A DNA stretch of 32,940 nucleotides. Source: Guillardia theta CCMP2712 (Eukaryota > Cryptophyceae > Pyrenomonadales > Geminigeraceae). Position numbers and translations under genes: made by a program. The notes under the pieces were generated by a model, which made no database searches, had not been told where the DNA came from, and worked only from the letters and a program-made list of their open reading frames with translations. Of the stretch, positions 10,670 through 21,533 are shown piece after piece. Each line of letters begins with the position of its first letter. Positions within the stretch are counted from its first letter, which is position 1. The stretch spans positions 210,547 through 243,486 of the forward strand of contig NW_005434640.1 in the NCBI RefSeq assembly GCF_000315625.1. The letters run 5' to 3'.

Positions 10670-12084
10670 TCACCACTTACTCAGCAGCTCTCTCGCCTCC
10701 TCCTGCGCCAGCCGGCTGATCGGCAGGTCCGAAGGCATTTCCAAGGACTTGCTCAGCCATGCTTTCGCCTCCTCGTCCTTCTTTTCCATCTTGTAGATCT
10801 GGCAACATTGTCAACAATCACTCATGCATACAACTTTTTCCTCCTCCCTCCTCTGCTCACCTTCCCTAACTGCATACAAGAACTTGCGTTCGGCCAGTGT
10901 TGCTGCGCATTCTGAAGACATTCGATGGCCTGAAAGACCGTAAAAATCCCCCCCCCCCCCCCCCCCTCCTCCTCCTCCTCCTCCTCCTCCTCACCTTCTC
11001 ATTACTTGCGTGGGGAAAGTTTCCCAAGTAAAGTGCTTGGAGAGCTTGCCGAGTCACCCATCCCCTATCATCGAGATCATCTCAACTGCTCATACTCCTC
11101 TCCCTGCCACTTCCGCCTGACCCTTGTCCTGGTTCCCTTCTTCTTTTCCGTCTTTCCCTTCCCTCCAGTCCATTTTCCCTTCCCCTTCCCCTTCCCCTTT
11201 CCCTTCCACCTCTCCATTCCCTCTCCGCTTCCTCCTCCTCTACTCACAGCTTCGTGACTCCCGCGTGCCACATCCCTGCACAAACAGCATCACCTCCCAC
11301 TCTTCCCCTCCCCCATCGCTCCCTGACTCACCCAGCACGTGCCAGCTCCCGCCATCCGTCGGCTTGATCTCCAGAGCCTTCTCCACGTACTCCTTGATCT
11401 CCTTGGCGAGCTTCACCTTCTCCGTCATACCCACCAGCTCCTGCAGCTTTCCCTTGGCAACCGCCACCGTCCTGTACGTCTCGTGCATCGTTGGGCCCTT
11501 TTCCACAGACAGCAGCGCGTCCTTCTCTGCCAGCCTGTGGACAGTGAGGGTGACGGGAGCATGCTGGGGGGGTGGGCGGTTCGGTTACCGTAGGATCCTC
11601 TCCTTCTCCTTAGCATCCTTGGTCTGGTCGGCCACGTCGCAGCTCCATCTTGCCTTCCGATACAGGGCAGAAGCGCTATCGTCCGCACCTGAAGGAGGTA
11701 AGCTTCACTGGCGTGCCTGCTACTGGGACGGAAGCCCACCTAGCAGATCGATCGCTGCCTGCAGCTCGCCCTTGGAGTAGAGCTCGTCTGCTTGCTCGAA
11801 GATGGTCTGTGGCAAAAGGTATGTCATGAGGGGATCTGTGCTTCAGAAGCCGAGCGAGGAGAGGCGGCAAGGGAGCTATCGAATGGCGAACTTGAGGGAG
11901 GACGATGCCGTCAACAGGGGGGGGGAGGACCAAGAGCAAGAGCCGGAGCGAGAGCTAGAGCTAGAGCTAGAGCCAGAGCTAGAGCAGCAACAGCAACAGC
12001 AACAGCAACCAGCAACCAGCAACCAGACAAGGACGAGGAAGGGGGTCAAGGGGCAGTAGGGCGCAAGTAGGAACTCACCGCCAT
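10670..12084 (-). CDS. RMDN/FAM82-like TPR protein (regulator of microtubule dynamics)
   Basis: RMDN proteins are TPR-fold proteins linked to microtubules and mitochondria. Eight exons: 12084-12079, 11806-11740, 11688-11589, 11534-11332, 11275-11248, 11064-10995, 10929-10861 and 10798-10670, giving 223 aa (about 314 in human RMDN1). Matching features in order: IFEQADELYSKGELQAAIDL, ALYRKARWSCDVAD, EIKEYVEKALEIKPTDGGSW, then HVLG-MWHAGVTKL-GWVTRQALQALYLGNFP, which lines up with the family LGRWCYEVA..SWLERK..ALF..PP block. The C-terminal repeat is LGKIYKMEKKDEEAKAWLSK. Exon 1 codes only Met-Ala, so extra 5' exons are possible. The stop codon follows a GTAAGT-like sequence (CTGA/GTAAGTGG), so a further 3' exon cannot be excluded. 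The N-terminal membrane anchor of RMDN1 was not seen. Confidence 0.82.
10951..10994. repeat. Poly-C plus TCC repeat filling an intron
   Basis: A run of about 16 C followed by (TCC)n makes up most of the 65-nt intron 10994-10930 of the RMDN-like gene. Confidence 0.85.
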
Positions 12085-12726
12085 GGCGGTGCTGATGATC
12101 AGGGTACTCTGTAACCTTTTTGATTCCCCCTAAGTCACATCATGGTACCCTGACCGGCTCCTTGCTACTTATGATTTCACTTAACTTTGAGTAAATGATA
12201 ATACCGGATGGGAACCACGGCGCCGACCAGTGCCGGGCCGGGCCCGGGACGGTGGCCGCCGCTCACTGAGAGTCAGGGCCCGGAGTCCGGCCGGGCAGCG
12301 CCGTCCTGGCCCGGGTCACCCCGGTCACCGGGACCGTGGGCACGTGAGCGGCACCAAAACTTAACTTGGAGTGCTGGTGGTGGAGGTGGTTATGGAGATG
12401 TTCGTAAGATTGATCATTAGCAATACAGTACGGTGTCAGTTCCGAAGTTCAATGGTTGGGCAGCCGGGTACAGGAGGTGGTGATGGAAATGGTAGCCTGA
12501 GGTGGTGGAGGTGATGGTTTGTCTGCGATATTTAGCGCAGTTGGAATAACAACCAATAAGGTTGATAGCATTGTGATTGCTGCTTGTGCTGGTGGTGGAG
12601 GTGGGAAGGGTACTGACGTCTGAGTAATATCAGTCACAGTTACAGTATCATGGCACCAGAGAACTTCAGAGAGCCTCACGAGTACAGAGCCGCGCGTTAT
12701 ACTAGTTCATCGAATCATATATAGTG
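12085..12726. other. Intergenic spacer with GC island and direct repeat
   Basis: No gene was seen. A very GC-rich island at about 12215-12352 is bordered by similar words TTAACTTTGAGT (12181) and TTAACTTGGAGT (12361). A 19-bp direct repeat (GTGCTGGTGGTGGAGGTGG) occurs at 12371-12389 and 12586-12604, with a looser GGTGGTGGAGG copy between them. The sequence 12102-12155 holds a short inverted pair TCAGGGTAC/GTACCCTGA. Confidence 0.6.
12215..12352. repeat. GC-rich CCGG island, copy 1
   Basis: Dense CCGGGCCGGGCCCGGGACGG sequence containing CCCGGAGTCC, which is shared with the copy near 30066, and GGGTCACC, the reverse complement of GGGTGACC in the copy near 17478. No open frame is likely to be coding. 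Confidence 0.5.
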
Positions 12727-15700
12727 TTATGCGTTTACAGGTGAGGCACGTGATAGCCCGGGGCTGCCTGAGTCTCCCAATCGACTCCATCGTTTCTTCT
12801 TGAACCTGCAGAGCCTCCAGAAAGCCTGGATCTCCCTTGCGCTGTGCTCTTCCGCCTTGCTCAGCTGCGACTGGGTGATGGCCTTCAAGCACTCCTTCTC
12901 CTCGTTGGTCAGCAGCACATGGGCCTCGTCGCGGAGGAGGGCGCTTTCGAACCCGAGGAACTCAGTGGCAGCGTAGTCCATCTTGCGCGAGTAGAAGAGG
13001 CACCGGCGGGAGCGTTGGTTGGCCTTGTAGAAGATGCCCTGGTTGCACAGGTTGTTGAGCTCCTCCATTACATGCAACGCAGCATGCGCGCTTTGCAGCT
13101 TCGTGAAGGCGATGGAGAGGACGACGGTGGGGAAGGGAAGGTCGAGCGAGCAGATGGCTCCAACCATGCTGTGAGACTTGGCGAAGAAGCTTGCGTACTT
13201 GATGATCAGCTGGCAGCGGGGACGGAGGGTCTCAAACTCTGCCAGCACCGCGCTGTACATCTTGAGAGGGAGCTTGATATGCATCAGCTGCTCCTGCGAG
13301 GCATGCAGGACGAGCTCGTGGTCTCCGAGGACCTCGACAGCGCTTGTGGGCCCGACGCCCGGCTGGACGAAAGCATCCTTCTTGAGCAGAGTCATGATCA
13401 GCTCCTTTATGTGCTTCGGGTTTCCTGCCGCCCTCTGAGAGATGGACCTGCCGAGCTCGAACGGGATGTCTCGCTCTTCAATCTGGTGCCCTGTGACAAC
13501 ACTGAAGACCTTGCAAGCGTATTCCATCCTCCGATGATGCGTGAACGGCACGAGCTTCAAGCAGTTGCCAGCCTCCTCGACCTCCTGCAGAAGATCTTTG
13601 ACGTGAGATTGCTCAGATTCGTGCAACAGACGGGAAGCTATGCAGAAGATGACGTTATGGGTGTTTCGATTCAATTGACTCGCAATGATCCAAAATTCCT
13701 TTCCGAACGAACGGTGAGAGTCTGTGCCTGTCTGCAAGTGAATGATGATCATGATGGGCTGAACTCTAGCAAAGCTTTGGATGAGAATGACTATCATCTC
13801 AGCGATCCTCAAACGTTTCTCTTCGCTTGAAATCTTGACAGAAACATCATCATTCACTGGTAGCCTGTTGCCTTGTCCCTGATTGATTGTGAATATGGAA
13901 TTCAAATATCCTGCATATGGCAAATAGAAACCTCCCTGCTCTTCGCTGAAACAATCCAAAACCCATTCGACATAATCCCTCTTTCCAAGTTTCTCGCGGG
14001 CCGCAGACGCCAGCTTGTTCATGATTGAATTCCACTCTCCGAAGCAGAGACGGTATTTCTCGAACTCTTCGTCGCAATCGTGCTTGTGCCCGTTGGTTTG
14101 TAGCTTGTTGTAACACATCAACAGAGATTCCATCAAGACAAAGGATGACTTGTGCAAGAGAGGTGCACACATCTTTGGTGATTGCTGTCCTGGGCCACCC
14201 CTGCTAGGTTCCGTCAGTTCGTGGATGTAATCCTCATTCCTGAAAACATTCAAGGATAGATCATGTCCCAATCTTTCAAGTTTGCCCACGATTTCAGCTT
14301 TGCCGCTCCCTCGTCCTCCAGTTATTAATATGGTGCCGCCAGGAAACGATTCAGATTTCCCGTTCATCATTTTCTCAATCATTTGTCTCAGATTGTGCAA
14401 CTCTACATCTCGCCCTGGCAACAACTCCTTCATCTTTAACTTCAGCTTCTCGGCTTCTACTTCTACTTCATTTATAGAGGAAGTTCTTGCGGCCACGACT
14501 TGCAGCTGGAAGACTGGATATGGTTCCGAGAGACCCTTCAACTTCAAACGACCGTTGTCACCAATGCCAGGAACCTCGGGCGGCCGAAATTCCAATACGC
14601 TGATATTATCCCTTAATCTCCGCCTTTCTAACATGCAGCACCTTTTTGTTTCTGGACATACCAAGATGCCTCTTTCTCCGCCGTACTTTTCAGCTTTAGA
14701 CATCAATCTTGCTGCAATGTTGACGGTGTTTCCCATGATCTGACATGTAGCAGGTGAGATAGCGCCGATATAACATATCAGATTACCGTATATTCTCTAC
14801 GTATGTGGGAGCCGACAACGCAGCATAGAGCCTCCCCGGTGGTCACGCCAATATTGCAACTGATTCCATTGCCCAGATTTTGGATATTGAAAAAGATGTC
14901 TTGTGCGGCACCGACTGCACGAACAGGATCGTCCGAATGCAATGGCATGGGAGGGATACCAAAGCCGATGACGATCACGAGACCTTTTTCGTCACAGAGC
15001 ACCTTGTTGACGCTTCCCTCCCATCGATAGCAGCTCTCTTGTACTCTTAGCATCATTCTCTGAAGAAAACAATCAACAACCTCACGAAGTCATGTTGGGA
15101 AACAATTACCTGTCCAATGCTGACTGCATTTCCCATATCGCCATTTTCATCGGGCAACATATTAATATTATTCACCTTCACAAAGAGCACGCATATTCTT
15201 CGGAGTTCGGCAAAGTCTGTCTTGAGATGACTTTGTAATCTTCGCACAATGTTTGGGGGGATGTAGTGCTCCAACAGTCTTGCGGTCTGCGCCTCCAACT
15301 CTGGCCTCGGCTCATATTCAGGCTTTTGTATTCGCTCGATGCTGTCAACAATTACATAGCCCGGAGCGTTCTTTTCTTCTGCAACTTCATGTCCATCCGC
15401 AATGTCCTTGACGTAATTCCATGCTGAAGGAGAGATACACGTCTGGTTGCTCTCTGCAGCAGGCTCTGCTATGCTGACTTGATCGATTGGAGGCCCGCAA
15501 ACAACATACTCCCAACGCGATAAAACCCCTCCCATATGAACCACTGACAACCTCCCACACCCTATTCCAATGTGCAGCCGCAGTTCAATCGCTTCGCCCT
15601 CGTCCTCAAAAGCCAAAAACTTGTCCAATTTCTGTAAGAAACAGAAACGTGTCAGAGACCAGATTGACTAAAATCTGACTTCTCAGCAAGATCAGAAACA

Positions 15701-16306
15701 GGCAAATCAATACCTCGTGAAGTTCGATCGAACATTGAACTGCTCTAGCCACAGCTAACTGAAAGCTGTTCGCAACAAAGTTCTGCACAGGCTGCGACTC
15801 ATCAATAGGGAAGATTACACAGACAGCATCTCCAGCAAACTTCACGACGTCCCCGCCATAATCAGTGACAATCTGAATGAGGGTTGCAAAGAAGGAGTTC
15901 AAAACACTGCAAAGCCTTTCCGCGCCGTCAGAGAATCTGTAAAGGCGACAAACACAAAGCAATCAATGCAACTCATCACCCCAAAACAATTATGAAAGAC
16001 TCACACAGCTAGACGTTGAGCCAGCCTTGTAAACCCTGATGTATCGGCAAAGAGCACAGCACAGTCCACCACTCCACCCCTTGGCTGTAAACTGTTCAAA
16101 CCTTGCACTGAGGTCTGGAGGAGACGAGAAACAAACGGGCAATACACAGACCAGTCCGTCCCATCTCTATTAGCTGGTAGTTCTTGTGTCAACTGCATGT
16201 GAAAGTCTTCATTTTTGATACGACAAACCCCGGCGGTTTCTTCGCTTTCAAACACCGAGGCTCGTTTGAACGACACCTGCCGAAGGTGTCTTCTGCCAAA
16301 GCTCAT
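12727..16306 (-). CDS. Soluble adenylyl cyclase (ADCY10)-like protein
   Basis: The family makes cAMP from ATP and in animals is stimulated by bicarbonate; it acts in sperm flagella and cilia. Five exons: 16306-16005, 15936-15714, 15631-15110, 15059-14787 and 14739-12727. Introns are 68, 82, 50 and 47 nt; product 1110 aa (human about 1610). C1 has both metal Asp positions (FADTSGF, D88; KFAGDAV, K133 and D137). C2 has K368 in SVNKVL and T440, N447 and R451 in the block ending NTVNIAARLM, with the same +7/+11 spacing as T405/N412/R416 of human sAC. This predicts one working catalytic site at the C1/C2 interface. A P-loop-like GGRGSGKAEIV (581-591) starts an NTPase region, but Ala follows the Lys where Ser/Thr is usual. 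The tail ends in an IQ-like IQAFWRLCRFKKKRW. The start at 16306 is the first ATG of the C1 exon. Confidence 0.9.
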
Positions 16307-16779
16307 GGCTGATTGTAGGATTCCAACAAGGTTCTCACTACTATTCGAATTTCAGATCACACCAGTGTGTCCTGTGATGGACATGCCAGTAACTATTGCA
16401 CGGAGCATTCAATGTGACCACTTGCTGCGAAACAGTTGTAGCTCCATGCAGTTGTCAATGGGGAACCCTTCTTCTCTCATGAAGCCTTCGCTGTCTAGTG
16501 CAGGAACCAACAGTTGAAACTTATCTTTGATTCACAGTGCTATGTCGCCTTCAAATGAGACATTGGTAAACTTATCACCTGTTGCGGGAAGTCGCGTTTG
16601 CTTTCATATCCTCGCCCCCCCGGCTAGTATCCCTCTCTGCTCATCAGGATCATTCCTTCATCCACCATTCTCCTCCCGCCATCAGCCTTCGCTGCCGCAG
16701 TGCTCTCCCCGCTCAGTCCTCTATGCGGTTCGTCGCCCTCAACAGCCGCCGCCTGCCATGAACATTTCGACGCAGCACA

Positions 16780-17110
16780 CCCACCCCCTCAAACGCCAAG
16801 TCTTCACTGAAGACGGTACTACCCACCCCTACCATTTGCGACTCTCTCAAACCCTTTTCCCCACTACACACCCGCTACCACTTCAGTATGGTACCCACCC
16901 TACCTCCGGACGCTTGCACACCCCTCACACTATCATAAAATCCCGTGATTATGCACCCCCACCCCCAAATAAAATCATGTGACCCCACCCCATCCCCACC
17001 CTAACCCACCCCTACCTACATTTGTAGCCATCCTCTCATTCGAGTCGGAAATACTCACTCACCGGATCTGCACAATCACCCCTACCAACTGCTACCACCC
17101 ACCCTTTCCA
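16780..17110 (-). repeat. G-rich GGGGTGGGGTAGG-type tract upstream of the cyclase gene
   Basis: On the minus strand this reads as repeated GGTAGGGGTGGG and GGGGTGGGG blocks with A/T-rich gaps. The words match the tract at 7629-7790 and parts of 25080-25200. Telomere-like CCCTAACCC appears once only. Confidence 0.5.
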
Positions 17111-17348
17111 ACTCCACCAGAGCCCTTTTGACGACCGGTCGCAGTACTAGATACGTGCCAGGCAGGGTCCTGTGCTTGTGGGTCCTAGAAGGTCTAGAAA
17201 ACCTGGTCCTACAATTAACTAAGACCTCCTATGAATGTTCCGGTTATTTGTAAAGAGGTCAAGGTCCCTCATCCGCGTCGCTGCCTTTTCCTTGTACGCC
17301 TAATAGGAGGGTAGAGTGCCTGCAGCTGCCTACCCAGCATTGCAGTGT

Positions 17349-17490
17349 GCGGGCCCGGCACCCTGGCCGGAGTCGGCGACGCCCGCCGGGCCGCTGCTTA
17401 GCCGGGCGGCCTGTGTGATTACTCAAAGACGGTTATCAAAGTTGGACTCGCCGGACTCAGTGGGCCGGCGGCGGTCGGGTGACCAGCCTC
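17349..17490. repeat. GC-rich CCGG island, copy 2
   Basis: Contains GGGCCCGGC, GGCCGGAGTCGG, GCCGGGCCGC and GACCAGCCTCA. The last 11-mer recurs in the island near 29963. Non-coding by appearance. Confidence 0.5.
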
Positions 17491-17614
17491 AGTAGTGTCG
17501 AGTCACAATGACTCACGGTTTTTTATCACTCAGTGACTGGCCCCAAACTTGCCTCCGACTCGGCGAGGCCCTCGCCGCATATCATTGATCACGGCGCACA
17601 GCGGCGCGGCGGCT

Positions 17615-19020
17615 TCACATGAAGTCAACTTCTCCATCAGAGTCTACTTCAAGCTCCCCTGCTTTCGTCATATTCGACTCGTCGTAGAGCCTGCAGGAAG
17701 TCAAGACGACACACTTACGGCAGTGACAGCCTCCTCTTCATCCCCTCCCCGCCCCCCTCACCTGTTGTAAGAGCGAGCCTCCTTCTCCTCCTTCCACTAC
17801 ACGCACAGCGTCAGAACGAGCACGGGACGACACGGCAGACAGACTTTCTTCTCCTGCTCCTCGCGTTCAATCCTTGCCTTCTCGGCGATACGGGCTGCCT
17901 CTGCCTTATCCTCCTTCTGTCGCTTCATGAGATCAGCCTGGGAAGGACAAGGTCAGAACAGGAGGAGGAGGATGGAGCACAAGGGCTGACCTCGAGGTCA
18001 ACCTCAACCCATTTCTTCGTTTTCTCTAGCCCTGCCGTGGGAGGAGTCAAAGAGTACGAGGAGATGTGAAAGGAGGACAAGCAAGCATAGTTAACGGCAC
18101 GCATTGAGCAAGCATCAAAGCAGAGCATCTCAGAGGGCCCTGGAAGGGCTTGCCACTTCAATCCTCCACAACTTACGGTTCACTATCTCATTTTTCCGGG
18201 TCTGAACCTTCTCCTTGAACACCATGTTTTGATCATGAAAGCCAACCTGCAAGCACGGTTCGTCAGATCCCTCCTGCACAGGCCCCGTTCTCTTCCCACC
18301 TGTCCTGTGTCCATCCCCTGACTCTTCCTCAGGTTGCTGGCAGGAGTGAAGACCACAGTGATCTGGTAAGGCCTGCTGTCAAAGACTTGCTGGGGGGGGT
18401 TGGCAGGAAGCAAACGTTGTCAAGCTTGTTTCCCTTGATTGAGTTTGCTTTCACCAGCTGACAGCACTCCTCGACAACCTGCATTGATTAGTCAGCTCCT
18501 TGGAATGGCGAGAAGAAGAGTGCGGAGGGGGGATGGGCGGGAAGAGCAGGAAATCATGGTGGAGGAGCAGGAGGTACAGGAAAGGATGAGAGCATGAGAA
18601 TCATGAGCAACGCGAACATGACCGCAACCAGCAAGGGAGCAAGGAGGAGGGGCAGGACGGCTAGCAAGGAGGAGGGGCAGGACGGCTCACTTTGGGATCG
18701 ATGTTCTTGTACCATTCTTTTCCTGCCAGGTGGCTACCTCTGAGGGCCCACAGTGAGGAAGGCGACCGGAGAGGGCGGGTAAAAACATGGAAACCTTGGA
18801 AGGCGAATGTAGACGTGTGCTGAAGACTCCTTGTCGACGTGATACCAGACGTCCTCCGGCCAGGCAAACTTGATGAGGTCATCATTTTCATACTTATCCT
18901 TCCCCATGTACAAGAGGTAGCCCTCTGGCGCTGCCATAGGGGAGGAGTGAGAGGCTGTGGTCATGCAGGATGGCCCGACAAACCTGCATCGCAGGGGCTG
19001 GAAGTGAAGTGGAAAACCAT
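17615..19020 (-). CDS. CCDC25: CCDC25 (Jlp2-like, NFACT-R domain)
   Basis: CCDC25 is a small conserved eukaryotic protein built on the NFACT-R (DUF814) fold with a charged coiled-coil tail; the human protein has been reported as a DNA sensor for neutrophil traps, but its ancestral role is unclear. Ten exons: 19020-18984, 18930-18795, 18733-18691, 18478-18416, 18362-18300, 18246-18177, 18031-17991, 17937-17845, 17796-17762 and 17690-17615. Product 218 aa (human about 208). Signature stretches: MVFHFTSS start, [74 protein letters not shown] and a terminal DSDGEVDFM. Six of nine introns are 48-61 nt. The acceptors at 18734 and 18363 were chosen because they keep the family alignment; nearby AGs also keep frame. 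Complete and apparently intact. Confidence 0.93.
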
Positions 19021-20179
19021 CCCAGTTCGTCGGTATGACCTGGCGTGAACAAATACTTAGATCATCAGAGGGCAGCAGGAGAGAATGAGAGGGAGGCAGA
19101 GACAGGCAGAGACAGGCAGAGACAGGGGAGAGGGAAGGGGCGGGGGGGATAGAAAAAGACGGTCATAGATACTCAAACAAATCAACACATCATCGATTGC
19201 TTGTTTAAGCAAGCAGTTGTACAACAGTCAACAAGTTTGAGTCACAATGACATAATCCCTTCAATCAACCATTCATCATGATTGGGCTTGCCGCCTTCCT
19301 ATACTATTACTCAGTCCACATCTCTCCCGTTCTCTCAGGTTTATCTCTTAGTGTCAGTCGGCATACAAAGTGATTTGAAGCTGTGTGTGATCGCATACAG
19401 TAACAAGAAGTCTCTTCATACTCCTGATCCTATCAGCCACCACCATCTTTCCTCCTCCTCGCAGCATAGCTCCACTTTGCCTCCTCCTCCTCCCTGCCTC
19501 CATTCTCACGCACTGGTCGGGACCATCACTCAATTATTCTAGTGAGTCCGCCGGGCAGCTGAGCAGAGAGACAGAAAACTTCAATACAGAGAAAATACTA
19601 TATTCTATTTGCTGCCGCTGGGAGTTTGAAGGAAATCATGGAGTGGTGAGGTGGGTAACGATGAACAGGAAGCATAGATAGAGGCAGGAGCAGCAGGAGA
19701 AGCAGGAGAAGCAGGGGCAGGGGCAGGGGCAGGGGCAGGGGCAGGAGCAGAACGAGCAGGCACTGAAACAAATTTGAATCAGGAGCAGCAGAAGTAGGAC
19801 GATGAAGGTGGAGCCGAGGAAGAGGACTAGGTAGAGGGGAAACGAGATAGCAGGGGTGTTGGGAGATTGAATTTTTCCCTGAGGGCTATGGGAGGACTGC
19901 GAGATAAGGTGGAGAGGGAGGGAGGGATGGAGGGAGCAGAGGGGAAGGAGAGAGAGAAGGAGAGGGAGAAACGGAAAGGGTTCGTCCTCGTGTCTACATC
20001 GTCATGCAAACAGGAGTTTACTAGATTCCATCATATCAAAATTTTGCCGGTGATGGTTGGCAGTGTGACAGCTGTTTCTGTGCAGCAGTCGGGCAGTGGC
20101 AGAGACCGTCGTGATCTCGTCCATGGACGCGTGAGGAGGAGGGGAAACTGGGGAGATCAGCTCAAGTCCAAGGAGGAGG
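19021..20179. other. Spacer with purine minisatellites
   Basis: No gene was seen. 19090-19130 has GAGACAGGCA repeats, 19683-19750 has GGGGCA/GGAGCA tandem repeats, and 19910-19975 has GGGAGGGA/GGAGA purine runs. The open frame at 19282-19542 lacks protein-like composition. Some 5' UTR of the 20180 gene should lie at the right end. Confidence 0.6.
19683..19755. repeat. AGCAGG / GGGGCA minisatellite
   Basis: Tandem six-base units: AGCAGGAGAAGCAGG, then five copies of GGGGCA-like sequence, then AGGAGCAG. Intergenic. Confidence 0.85.
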
Positions 20180-21334
20180 ATGGACACAGCAGAGGACATG
20201 GTCAGCTGTGACGACTTGGGATTGAACTTCCTGATCTCAGAAGACCGCATCTCGGTGATCTCTGTCTCCGACAACTTCCCTCACGGCAGCACGTCGAGAG
20301 CTCCTCAACCCGGGGACACCCTGATATGCGTCGATGACTCGCAGAAGAGCATTTATGGATTCCAGTCTCTCAAGAACAAGCTTACCGGTTCCCCTCCCCT
20401 CCCCTCCCCTCTTCTCTCTTCCCCTCTCCTTTTTGTCACTCCCGGTTTTGATGAGCCAACAGAGGTGTTGGAGGAGACAGCAACATTTGTTTTCATGGAT
20501 GCGGAAGGATCTTTCTTCGACGTGGTCTTCCAAGGCCGTCCTCGCCCGCCGTCCAACGTCGCCACTGAACTGGTCGAGGAACCTGTCCAGGAACAAGTGC
20601 ATGAGCATGTAAGCTACAACGACGATGAGCATGAGAGGTGTGATCGAGCAGCCATGACAACCGTCCTCTCATCCCTTGCCGCCAGGAGATCTCCTGAGAC
20701 TGTAGCGTCTCATACCATCAAGCAACCACCCGGGGAGGAGCCGGCGGTCGGACATGGCAGGGACGTTCGTTGGGCAGTGGAGGCTGATAAGATCATGGTT
20801 GCCGCTTGCATCGACTGATCTTCCGGGTCATGATGGCTTCAACTCCCGCAGGAGCAGGCCAGGCGCAAGATAGAGCAAGCTCTCATGCAGGAGAGGGTTC
20901 TTAAGGCAATGCCCATTGCCTCCTTGCCCTGTGACTGACCTTGATCGCGATCCAAGGACTCGTTGCGGGCGCTGCAAGAGGAGACGGAGGTGAAGAGGGT
21001 AGGGTGGTCCCGCTGCCACTGACCCCTCCCGTGTTCGAGCAGAGGAAGTCCCGTTCGCAGAGAGAAGCGCAGCTCAGGCTGCAGATGCAACGTGATCCTC
21101 CTCCTCTCTTCTCCCTCCTTCTCCGTCCTCTCTCCCACCCTCCTCTCCCACCACCCTCCTCCTCCTCTGCACCATCATCTCCTCCCTCCTCTCTCGCCTC
21201 TCCCTTCCGCCTATCTTCCTCCTCCTCGTCCCTCCTCTTCTACCTGATGCACGATGATGGCAGTGACTTGAGCCGCAGGGGAACGACTGAAACATCAGCT
21301 GCAAGTTGATCAGAGCCGATGGCAAAGTCGGTGA
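20180..21334 (+). CDS. PDZ-like domain plus coiled-coil protein
   Basis: Exons: 20180-20387, 20463-20797, 20852-20896, 20957-20998, 21043-21091 and 21279-21334, giving 244 aa. The 75-nt intron 20388-20462 is a polypyrimidine block with no stop codon. Splicing it out joins LKNKLT to EVLEETATFVF, which restores a PDZ-like strand order. Residues about 12-90 (LGLNFLI carboxylate-loop-like start, PGDTLICVDD, then the joined segment) look PDZ-like. After an acidic, low-complexity middle, the tail is a coiled coil (EQARRKIEQALMQER, DSLRALQEETEVKR, RKSRSQREAQLRLQMQ, ERLKHQLQVDQSRW). A scaffold role is inferred only. Other introns are 54, 60, 44 and 187 nt. The ATG at 20180 follows GGAGG and is the first in frame; upstream exons are possible. 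Confidence 0.65.
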
Positions 21335-21533
21335 CCGGAAAGGACACAAAGATGCCAGACTAGAGAAGAAGACACAGTGTTGTGATGAGAAATGTTCACC
21401 ATGTTAGCAGTCAGACATGTATACCATGTTAGAATAGAATTCACAAATGTTCACCATGCTAGCACGTGTTCAATCTACAGGTGATTATTGTTCACTATAC
21501 AAAGGGATGAATAAACAACAGCAGGCGAAGTGA
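21335..21533. repeat. Short spacer with TTCACCATGYTAGCA repeats
   Basis: A convergent spacer holding two copies of AATGTTCACCATG(T/C)TAGCA (about 21391 and 21447) and a diverged third (ATACCATGTTAG, 21421). Probably 3' UTR sequence. Confidence 0.6.

Larger units (their letters stand above)
16307..17614. other. Spacer with C-rich tracts and GC island
   Basis: No gene was seen. 16780-17110 repeats CCCACCCCTACC, CACCCCACCCC and CCCTAACCCACCCC, which is G-rich in the sense of the downstream cyclase gene. 17349-17490 is a GC-rich CCGG island. Open frames here are short and low complexity. Confidence 0.6.

Noticed and set aside
16527-16982. 151-residue plus-strand frame
   Set aside because: Runs into the C-rich tract, low complexity, no recognisable motif.
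16980-17060. Telomere-like repeats
   Set aside because: CCCTAACCC occurs once among irregular CCCACCCC words; there is no regular telomeric unit.
19282-19542. 86-residue plus-strand frame in the spacer
   Set aside because: Low complexity, no splice partner, no motif.
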